A stretch of 5,426 bases of DNA from contig CALBET010001190.1 in NCBI GenBank assembly GCA_937888665.1, forward strand, positions 1 to 5,426. The letters are read 5' to 3'. A program made the translations under genes and the position numbers. Below are positions 1-4,206 of the stretch, in pieces. This DNA comes from an uncultured Acidobacteriota bacterium. Its GTDB lineage: Bacteria > Acidobacteriota > Vicinamibacteria > Vicinamibacterales > UBA8438. The stretch's first letter is position 1, and each line of letters begins with the position of its first letter. Under the pieces are notes generated by a model. The model made no database searches. It saw only the letters and a list, made by a program, of their open reading frames with translations, and was not told the DNA's origin.

Positions 1-859
1 ACGCGCCAACCGGCAGCCCCCCCCCGATGATCTTGCCGAGGCAAGTCAAGTCCGGACGCACGCCGAACCGTTCTTGGGCGCCGCCGGGGCCGGCCCGGAA
101 CCCGGAAATGACTTCGTCGAAGATCAGGATCGCCCCATGTCGTTCAGACAGCTCACGGAGTCCTTCCAGAAAACCGGGCGCCGGCGGCACGACGCCCATG
201 TTGCCCGCGATGGGCTCGACAATCAGCGCAGCGACGCGATGTTGGTGTTTCTTGAACAACCTGTCGACCGAAGTGAGGTCGTTATAGCGTGCCACCAGCG
301 TGTCGGCGGCCACGGCCCGTGCCACGCCAGGGCTGGTGGGCACGCCCAAGGTGGTGGCCCCGGAGCCGGCCTGCACGAGGAATGCGTCTCCATGGCCGTG
401 ATAGCACCCGGCGAACTTGATCATCCGGTCTCGCCCGGTAGCGGCACGCGCGAGGCGCAGCGCGCTCATCGTGGCTTCGGTTCCGGAATTGACGAAACGG
501 ACTCGCTCGATTGACGGCATCAGGCGACGGACGGCCAGGCCCAGCTCTACCTCGAGGGCAGTCGGGGCGCCGAAGCTGGTGCCCCGTGCGGCCGCCTCGG
601 AAAGGGCCCGGGTCAGTCCGGCCGGGGCGTGCCCGTGAATGAGTGGGCCCCACGACATGACGAAGTCGACGTACGACCGACCATCTTCGTCGACGAGGCG
701 GGCGCCACGCGCCCGGCGGATGAACGGCGGGGTGCCGCCAACCGCCGAGAACGCCCGAACCGGACTGTCGACGCCGCCCGGAAGAATACGTTTGGCCTGG
801 GCAAACAGGCGGCGGGAGTTGCCACGCGTCGAAGGAGTCATGGCGGGGAACGATATCAT
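1..859 (-). CDS. hemL: Glutamate-1-semialdehyde 2,1-aminomutase (HemL), 3' end off the window
   Basis: HemL is a cytoplasmic PLP enzyme that converts glutamate-1-semialdehyde to 5-aminolevulinate, the last step of the C5 route into heme and other tetrapyrroles. Reading the minus strand from ATG at 859 gives 286 uninterrupted codons to the left edge; the family is usually about 430 residues, so roughly the last third is missing. Visible family motifs in order: SGTEA at 125-129 (PLP phosphate region), GCYHGHGD at 151-158, GSGATTLGVPTSPG at 165-178 (matches the HemL gating loop), VEPIAGNMG at 214-222, DEVISGFR at 248-255 (Asp248 should contact the PLP ring nitrogen), and LGKIIGGGLPVGA at 274-286 with Lys276 as the Schiff-base lysine. 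The start at 859 is preferred over the in-frame ATG at 841 because GGGAGG lies 10 nt upstream of it and nothing similar precedes 841. The gene is divergent from the methyltransferase gene. The GSA-specific motifs make a generic class-III aminotransferase unlikely. Confidence 0.94.
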   Translation of the reverse strand, partial: MISFPAMTPSTRGNSRRLFAQAKRILPGGVDSPVRAFSAVGGTPPFIRRARGARLVDEDGRSYVDFVMSWGPLIHGHAPAGLTRALSEAAARGTSFGAPTALEVELGLAVRRLMPSIERVRFVNSGTEATMSALRLARAATGRDRMIKFAGCYHGHGDAFLVQAGSGATTLGVPTSPGVARAVAADTLVARYNDLTSVDRLFKKHQHRVAALIVEPIAGNMGVVPPAPGFLEGLRELSERHGAILIFDEVISGFRAGPGGAQERFGVRPDLTCLGKIIGGGLPVGA

Positions 860-959
860 GGCGGGGGCGCCTCCCTGGTCAGGCCACGGCGTGGGTGAGC
901 GCGCGGGGGTGGGCGCGCGCGCCTGGCGCTGGGGACCCACCGCCTCATCCTTTCCTTAT
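860..959. other. Divergent intergenic region between hemL and the methyltransferase gene
   Basis: This 100-bp gap must hold control signals for both divergent genes. It contains a perfect 12-bp alternating palindrome (GGCGCGCGCGCC, 912-923). GGTGGG at 908-913 can also pair with CCCACC at 936-941. On the minus strand 960-955 reads TATAAG, a good -10 match for hemL, but I see no matching -35 at 17 bp, so I do not call a promoter. No Shine-Dalgarno is visible for the plus-strand gene. Confidence 0.5.
870..875 (-). promoter_or_regulatory. Ribosome binding site of hemL
   Basis: On the minus strand this reads GGGAGG and ends 10 nt before the ATG at 859. It decides the start in favour of 859 over the in-frame ATG at 841, which has no purine-rich leader. 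Confidence 0.6.
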
Positions 960-2015
960 ATGGCCAAACCCATGCCAGAGTCCTGCGACATTTGCACCGC
1001 GACCGAGATGCATCCGCTGCTCGAGGTCAGCCTCATCGGGAGGAGGCGGGTGCAGGTGCATCGGTGTCGGCGCTGTGGTTTCCGCCAGGTCCGCCCACGG
1101 TTGACCGCCGACCAGATCAAGGCGTTGTATCCCAGCGACTACTTCGATGCCGGGTCTCCGGTCGGGTACGCGGACTATGCGCGCGAATTTCAACGCCGCC
1201 AGCGTGAAGCGTATTTCTTGAACCGCTGGCTGCGGCGCCTGGGGTCGCAGGGGCGATTGTTGGAGGTGGGGTGCGCACTCGGGTTCCTCCTGGCAGGTCT
1301 GAAACGCTCAGGCTGGCGCGTCGAGGGTGTGGATGCGTCGGCGTTCGCGGCCCACTACGCGAGCACGCGGTACGACATCGACGTGGCCTGCGCCACCCTT
1401 GAACAGGCCCTGTTTCCGGATGCGGCGTTCGACGCCGTCATTCAGAAGGATCTGCTCGAGCATGTGGGCGACCCTCGCGCGCATCTCGACGAGACACGAC
1501 GGGTGCTGCGACCGGGCGGTTGGCTTCGGCTGGTCACGCCCAACGGCGAAGCGAATCTGCGACCCTTGGTCGTGGCGTCGCGGCAGGCCGGCGCCACGCC
1601 CCCCGTGCTCGACCAGGGGCACCTCTCGTTCTTCTGCCGTCGACACTTGCTGCGGCTGTTCGAGGAATGTGGTTTCCGGTGCCACCGCATGCGGATGATC
1701 GGCATCACCCGCGGGCTACGAGCACTGGGACGCCTGCCGGGGCAGCGGCGTTTCGTTCGGCCGGCTCCGCCAGCAGAGACGATGTCGAGACCTGGCGCGC
1801 CGGGCGTCGCCGCGCCAGACGACGCCGCGCCAGACGACGCCGCGCGGTTTGAGGAACTGGCCGCGCGCATCGACCAGGAGATTGCCACGCGTCATCGCGG
1901 GTTCAAGAGCTGGCCGCCTTACTATCACTATCACCGCGCCATGAAGCAGGTGGACGCCCTCCCCGGCTGGTGCGAAATAGGCTACGACTTCGAGTGCCTC
2001 CTTCAACGCGTGTAA
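960..2015 (+). CDS. Class I SAM-dependent methyltransferase with N-terminal zinc ribbon
   Basis: Predicted cytoplasmic methyltransferase of 351 residues; the substrate cannot be read from the sequence. The N terminus carries CxxC (Cys9, Cys12) and CxxCG (Cys36, Cys39), a zinc-ribbon pair commonly fused to this methyltransferase type. The Rossmann-like domain follows: motif I LLEVGCALGF at 100-109 (SAM binding), VEGVD ending at Asp125 (ribose-binding acidic residue), FDAVIQKDLLEHV at 157-169, and LRPGGWLRLVTPN at 183-195. This pattern matches the Methyltransf_23/Methyltransf_11 group, many of which act in sugar, lipid or secondary metabolism. A variable linker around 280-300 contains the repeat AAPDD-AAPDD, encoded by a 15-bp tandem duplication. 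The open frame extends upstream to 639, but that part lies antisense to hemL and precedes the zinc ribbon, so I place the start at ATG 960; ATG 972 is an equal alternative. Neither has a Shine-Dalgarno, so the start is uncertain. The next gene is 205 bp away, so co-transcription is not implied. Confidence 0.88.
   Translation: MAKPMPESCDICTATEMHPLLEVSLIGRRRVQVHRCRRCGFRQVRPRLTADQIKALYPSDYFDAGSPVGYADYAREFQRRQREAYFLNRWLRRLGSQGRLLEVGCALGFLLAGLKRSGWRVEGVDASAFAAHYASTRYDIDVACATLEQALFPDAAFDAVIQKDLLEHVGDPRAHLDETRRVLRPGGWLRLVTPNGEANLRPLVVASRQAGATPPVLDQGHLSFFCRRHLLRLFEECGFRCHRMRMIGITRGLRALGRLPGQRRFVRPAPPAETMSRPGAPGVAAPDDAAPDDAARFEELAARIDQEIATRHRGFKSWPPYYHYHRAMKQVDALPGWCEIGYDFECLLQRV
1809..1845 (+). repeat. 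15-bp tandem repeat inside the methyltransferase gene, about 2.5 copies
   Basis: The unit GCCGCGCCAGACGAC occurs at 1809-1823 and again, identically, at 1824-1838, followed by 7 matching bases to 1845. The unit is a multiple of three, so copy changes keep the frame; it encodes AAPDD repeated in a linker between the methyltransferase core and the C-terminal segment. Identical copies suggest recent slippage. Confidence 0.85.
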
Positions 2016-2022
2016 CGCGTGT
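2005..2022 (+). repeat. 9-bp tandem duplication spanning the methyltransferase stop codon
   Basis: AACGCGTGT occurs at 2005-2013 and again at 2014-2022. The TAA stop (2013-2015) is formed exactly at the junction, from the last T of copy one and the AA of copy two. The duplication therefore creates the present stop. Confidence 0.75.
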
Positions 2023-2220
2023 GGCACGGAGCGACCGGTCGCCCCGAAGGCCTGGCGATCCCGCCGGCACCCGTCAATCCAGGCGGGGCTGGCCGCCGAA
2101 GCTCGCGGCGGGACCGTGAAGGGCGAGCGAAGGCGGGTTGATTGGGTTTGAGCCGGAATGCCAGAATGTACCGGAAACCATTCGCGCCCACGGGCGGCGC
2201 GGTGCACCAGGAGACGACGA
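2016..2220. other. Intergenic region between the methyltransferase and cytochrome genes
   Basis: This 205-bp stretch has no supported gene. It contains a perfect 12-bp palindrome, GCGACCGGTCGC, at 2031-2042. It also has a 6-bp GC hairpin (CCGCCG at 2093-2098, CGGCGG at 2106-2111, 7-nt loop). Either could contribute to termination after the methyltransferase gene, but neither is followed by a T-tract. A weak promoter-like pair for the cytochrome gene is TTGATT at 2138-2143 and CAGAAT at 2162-2167 with an 18-bp spacer; I do not call it firmly. Confidence 0.4.
2209..2213 (+). promoter_or_regulatory. Ribosome binding site of the cytochrome c gene
   Basis: AGGAG lies 7 nt before ATG 2221. It fixes the start there rather than at an earlier in-frame codon near 2158, which would place a long arginine-rich stretch ahead of the signal peptide. 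Confidence 0.7.
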
Positions 2221-2697
2221 ATGAAAAGGTTGGTGGTCGTTGGGTCGGTTGGGTTGGCGTTGGCGTGTGCCACCGTGAGCGGTCTGGCGACCGGCGGGCC
2301 GGTGGGTGAACCTGCTGGGGCGGTTGTGGTGGCTGCGCAGGAGACAAGCAGCACAATCCTGGATGGCGTGTTTACCTCGGCCCAGGCCCGTCGCGGCAGG
2401 CTGGTGTATGGCCAAAACTGCGGGTCTTGTCACGGCCCCGAGTTGAAAGGGGGCGAGATGGCGCCGGGCATCGCCGGGAGCGACTTCATCGTCTTCTGGA
2501 CCGAGTTGCCAGTGGGTTCGATGTTCGAGCGGATCAAGACGACGATGCCGGAAGACGGGCCGGGACGTCTGACCGACGAGGAATACACCGACGTGCTCGC
2601 CTACATTCTGGATTCAAACAGCTACCCCGCCGGCGAGACCGAACTGCCGGCCAACAAGGCGGAGCTCGACAAGATCATGATCGTCGCGGCCGAATAG
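2221..2697 (+). CDS. Secreted monoheme class I cytochrome c
   Basis: Small electron carrier of 158 residues, expected in the periplasm or anchored to the membrane. Residues 1 to about 39 form a signal sequence: MKR, then a hydrophobic stretch, then a VVVAA-QE junction that suits signal peptidase I after Ala39. The single heme site is CGSCH, with Cys67 and Cys70 binding heme covalently and His71 as one axial ligand. The likely distal ligand is Met109 in KTTMPEDGPGRLTDEEYTDVLAYIL, a C-terminal helix pattern typical of cytochrome_CBB3/Cytochrom_C domains. In many bacteria close relatives sit beside PQQ-dependent dehydrogenases and take their electrons, but no dehydrogenase is in this window, so the partner is unknown. 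The start at 2221 is set by AGGAG 7 nt upstream. Cys16 in the hydrophobic stretch (ALAC) is a poor but possible lipobox, which would make it a lipoprotein. Confidence 0.9.
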   Translation: MKRLVVVGSVGLALACATVSGLATGGPVGEPAGAVVVAAQETSSTILDGVFTSAQARRGRLVYGQNCGSCHGPELKGGEMAPGIAGSDFIVFWTELPVGSMFERIKTTMPEDGPGRLTDEEYTDVLAYILDSNSYPAGETELPANKAELDKIMIVAAE

Positions 2698-2729
2698 GCC
2701 GGTTCTGGTGCGCGCGAACCTCCCACCTC

Positions 2730-2756
2730 CCTGGTCCAGTTGTTCCCTGGACCAGG
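2730..2756. repeat. Inverted repeat: 10-bp perfect stem with 7-nt loop
   Basis: CCTGGTCCAG at 2730-2739 pairs perfectly with CTGGACCAGG at 2747-2756. It lies 33 nt after the cytochrome stop, so it could terminate or stabilise that transcript. There is no T-tract behind it, so it is not a canonical intrinsic terminator; a REP-like element is the alternative. Confidence 0.7.
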
Positions 2757-2788
2757 CCGCTAGGCTCAGGCTGACGACGCGCCCATCA

Positions 2789-2810
2789 GCAAGGCAAGAT
2801 TTTGCCTTGC
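2789..2810. repeat. Inverted repeat: 9-bp perfect stem with GATT tetraloop
   Basis: GCAAGGCAA at 2789-2797 pairs perfectly with TTGCCTTGC at 2802-2810 around a 4-nt loop. It is the second strong hairpin within 80 bp of the cytochrome stop. No T-tract follows. Two adjacent hairpins in one gap resemble a REP/BIME-like unit, but family membership cannot be judged from a single copy. Confidence 0.7.
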
Positions 2811-2890
2811 CCTCCGATGTCGATGTTCCGCCGTACAAGAAGAACGCGCCGGTCAAGGAGCCTCCACCGGCGTATCTGCCCGGCAACTGA
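2811..2890 (+). pseudogene. Possible coding remnant ending in a TGA at 2888-2890
   Basis: The frame ending here reads PSDVDVPPYKKNAPVKEP and then PPAYLPGN before the stop. Codon choice is coding-like: about 20 of 26 third positions are G or C, with AAG, GTC, CTG, GGC and AAC. The same frame stays open back to a GTG near 2708, but that part runs through both hairpins and has no ribosome binding site, so an intact 60-residue gene is unlikely. It may be the 3' tail of a decayed gene, or chance. I do not recognise a family. Confidence 0.2.
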
Positions 2891-2947
2891 TCTCATGACT
2901 AACCGCCGTCTGGTCACCCCGGGGACGTACGCCGTGCGGCGTCTGGA

Positions 2948-2959
2948 TTTTCGCGAAAA
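2948..2959. promoter_or_regulatory. AT-flanked perfect palindrome TTTTCGCGAAAA, candidate operator
   Basis: This perfect 12-bp palindrome stands out from the GC-rich surroundings and lies about 58 bp upstream of the promoter-like -35 at 3017. Its form suits a dimeric regulator site, but no regulator is encoded in the window and the match to a known operator is not established. Confidence 0.25.
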
Positions 2960-3016
2960 GGGGTGGACGAAAGAACGGGTGGTTTCGATAAGCTACTCTG
3001 TGGGCGCAGTTGGCAA

Positions 3017-3045
3017 TTGACTGTGCCGCTCATGGCTGATATTCT
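3017..3045 (+). promoter_or_regulatory. Sigma70-like promoter of the outer-membrane protein gene
   Basis: TTGACT at 3017-3022 (5 of 6 to consensus) and TATTCT at 3040-3045 (4 of 6) are separated by exactly 17 bp. Transcription would begin near 3052, giving a leader of about 95 nt before ATG 3148. The -10 box overlaps the first copy of a direct repeat, and the start point sits beside the second. Confidence 0.45.
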
Positions 3046-3070
3046 CTGGCGGCTCAGGGCTGATATCCGC
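3025..3070 (+). repeat. Imperfect direct repeat, two 22-bp copies at a 24-bp period, over the promoter
   Basis: Copies at 3025-3046 and 3049-3070 match at 18 of 22 positions and share the core GGCTGATAT (3034-3042 and 3058-3066). The first copy covers the -10 box and the second covers the expected start site and early leader. This placement suits a repressor operator or a leader RNA element; which one is inference. Confidence 0.5.
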
Positions 3071-3133
3071 AGACTGTTTTTCGAGAGTCGTCTGCTTGCG
3101 ACCGCGTTGAAAGATGGAATATCGCCCGTACTC

Positions 3134-3140
3134 AGGAGGT
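3134..3140 (+). promoter_or_regulatory. Strong ribosome binding site of the outer-membrane protein gene
   Basis: AGGAGGT is a near-perfect anti-16S match, 7 nt before ATG 3148. It excludes the in-frame TTG at 3142 as the start and points to efficient translation. Confidence 0.85.
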
Positions 3141-3147
3141 TTTGGAA

Positions 3148-3882
3148 ATGCGAATCCGGTTGGTGGTACTCGGTCTCATCCTTACGGCCTTCTCCCTGAC
3201 CCTGGCTCGCCCCGCAGCGGCGCAGACCAAGGGTTCGTGGGGAATCGGCTACTCGTTCCTCGGGAACAACGACATCGCAGTCGGGTCTTCTACCTTGCCG
3301 CTTGGCTGGGTCGGGACTGGCGCGGTGGACGTGTCGGACAAGCTGTCGATTGCCTTCGATGTCAGTGGCCAGTACCACACGGGCCAGGACGTCTGTGGCG
3401 GCATCGAATCGATCGGGATTCCAACCTTGTCCCAGCCGGCGGAATGCCTGGTTGGGGTCGTTCCGGCGACACCAGGCCAGGAATTCCAGGGGTTCTCGAA
3501 CAACCGGGCCGAGGCCCAGTGGTGTTCGCCGACCTTGACCACGTGCGGCATGAAGACGGTGTCGGTCAGCGGCATGGTCGGCCCGCGCATAGCATTCGCG
3601 TCGCGCGGCGGTGTGCGTCCCTTCGTCCACATCATGGGCGGTGTCGTGCGCTCGGTACGGAAGATCGAGTTCTTCTCGCATACGTCGACGAACTTTGCCT
3701 TCATGCCTGGCGCCGGGGTTGATGTCCCGGTCCGCGACAACCTAGGGTTCAGGGTTCAGATCGACTACCGTCGGGTGCTTTTCGGTAACGACGAATCTTC
3801 CAGCTCGTCGCTGCACACCGCCGGTGAGGACTACAACGAGATCCGCGCCGCGTTCGCCTTCGTGTTCGGCCTCGGCGGCTAG
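3148..3882 (+). CDS. Outer-membrane beta-barrel protein, OmpA/OMP_b-brl-like size
   Basis: Predicted 244-residue exported protein. Residues 1-25 form a clear signal peptide: MRIR, then a hydrophobic core, then RPAAA-QT, with cleavage after Ala25. The mature chain begins with GSWGIGYSFLG, as in small outer-membrane barrels. Alternating polar and hydrophobic strands follow, such as KLSIAFDVSGQYH at 65-77, SVSGMVGPRIAFA, RPFVHIMGGVVRSV, FAFMPGAGVDVPV, LGFRVQIDYRRVLF and a final EIRAAFAFVFGLGG. The pattern suits an eight-strand barrel of about 220 residues, whose role may be structural, adhesive or transport. Four cysteines (83, 100, 126, 133) cluster in the longest non-strand segment and could form two disulfides in a surface loop. 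The gene has its own promoter-like signal, a long leader and a strong ribosome binding site, so it is probably monocistronic and well expressed. The specific function is unknown; the barrel assignment rests on pattern, not on a signature motif. Confidence 0.8.
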   Translation: MRIRLVVLGLILTAFSLTLARPAAAQTKGSWGIGYSFLGNNDIAVGSSTLPLGWVGTGAVDVSDKLSIAFDVSGQYHTGQDVCGGIESIGIPTLSQPAECLVGVVPATPGQEFQGFSNNRAEAQWCSPTLTTCGMKTVSVSGMVGPRIAFASRGGVRPFVHIMGGVVRSVRKIEFFSHTSTNFAFMPGAGVDVPVRDNLGFRVQIDYRRVLFGNDESSSSSLHTAGEDYNEIRAAFAFVFGLGG

Positions 3883-3944
3883 ATACCGACCCCGTCGTCC
3901 GCACGTCCGAAGAGACCGACGACGTGTCGGGCCGTGTTTGAAGG

Positions 3945-3978
3945 GGCCCCCAGCCGCCAGACCTCCTGGCTGGGGGCC
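3945..3978. terminator. GC-rich hairpin, likely terminator between convergent genes
   Basis: GGCCCCCAGCC at 3945-3955 pairs perfectly with GGCTGGGGGCC at 3968-3978 around a 12-nt loop, giving an 11-bp stem. It begins 62 nt after the outer-membrane protein stop. No T-tract follows on either strand, so it is an atypical terminator or an RNA-stabilising 3' structure. Confidence 0.5.
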
Positions 3979-4084
3979 ACCTCCGCAATAGCGGTGCTGA
4001 CTTGGCATTGAGAGCCAGTTCAGGACCGCTCTATGCGTTTCAGAGCCTGTCTCTTGAGACGGTGGGCTGGGAACCAGCTTCCAG

Positions 4085-4104
4085 CGTCGTCGCTAGCGAC
4101 GACG
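4085..4104. repeat. Perfect 20-bp palindrome with CTAG centre
   Basis: CGTCGTCGCTAGCGACGACG equals its own reverse complement. As RNA it gives an 8-bp stem with a CUAG tetraloop. It sits about 100 nt beyond the stop of the minus-strand TPR gene, so it could terminate that transcript; a protein-binding or recombination site is the alternative. No T-tract is present on either side. Confidence 0.6.
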
Positions 4105-4206
4105 GGATCACACGCCTCTCTTATTGCATGTGCAGTGACCCGGAAGCTGTGAGGCGCCTGGGGCCTTCCGCTGCGTCGTTGGACAACACCGCTGCCAGAG
4201 GGCCGG

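Larger units (their letters stand above)
2698..3147. other. Long intergenic region with hairpins, coding-like remnant, promoter and direct repeats
   Basis: I see no supported intact gene in these 450 bp. From left to right it holds a 10-bp hairpin at 2730-2756, a 9-bp hairpin at 2789-2810, a coding-like tail at 2811-2890, a small hairpin ACGCC-GTGC-GGCGT at 2929-2942, the palindrome TTTTCGCGAAAA at 2948-2959, and a sigma70-like promoter overlapping direct repeats at 3017-3070. The last 80 bases are the leader of the outer-membrane protein gene. Confidence 0.6.
3883..4206. other. Convergent intergenic region with hairpins and a 20-bp palindrome
   Basis: These 324 bp lie between two genes that end toward each other, and I see no supported gene or tRNA. 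Elements in order: CGTCGTC at 3893-3899 facing GACGACG at 3918-3924 (7-bp arms, 18-nt loop); an 11-bp GC hairpin at 3945-3978; GTCTC-TT-GAGAC near 4050; GCTGG-GAA-CCAGC at 4066-4078; and a perfect 20-bp palindrome at 4085-4104. The region probably provides termination for both neighbours. Confidence 0.5.

Noticed and set aside
74..514. Plus-strand open frame of 146 codons
   Set aside because: It is antisense to hemL, whose motifs are unmistakable, and shows no domain or ribosome binding site.
639..959. Upstream extension of the methyltransferase frame
   Set aside because: It lies mostly antisense to well-supported hemL, has an arginine-rich non-protein-like composition, and the zinc-ribbon domain starts only after 960.
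1716..2354. Minus-strand open frame of 212 codons
   Set aside because: It overlaps two supported plus-strand genes antisense and has shadow-like composition.
2963..3199. Plus-strand open frame of 78 codons, with a repeated MADI/RADI motif
   Set aside because: It begins at a GTG without a ribosome binding site and overlaps the true start of the outer-membrane protein gene; the repeat is explained by the DNA direct repeat over the promoter.
2914..3681. Minus-strand open frame of 255 codons
   Set aside because: It is antisense to the outer-membrane protein gene and its promoter, has a composition rich in Arg, Asp and His as expected of a GC-rich shadow frame, and has no recognisable domain.
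4045..4056. CTGTCTCTT similarity to a Tn5-type mosaic end
   Set aside because: Only nine bases match before it diverges to GAGAC; no second end, target duplication or transposase is present, so neither a transposon end nor library adapter is supported.
3983..4206. Possible tRNA or structured RNA in the convergent gap
   Set aside because: Several short hairpins exist, but there is no T-loop consensus, acceptor pairing or cloverleaf arrangement.
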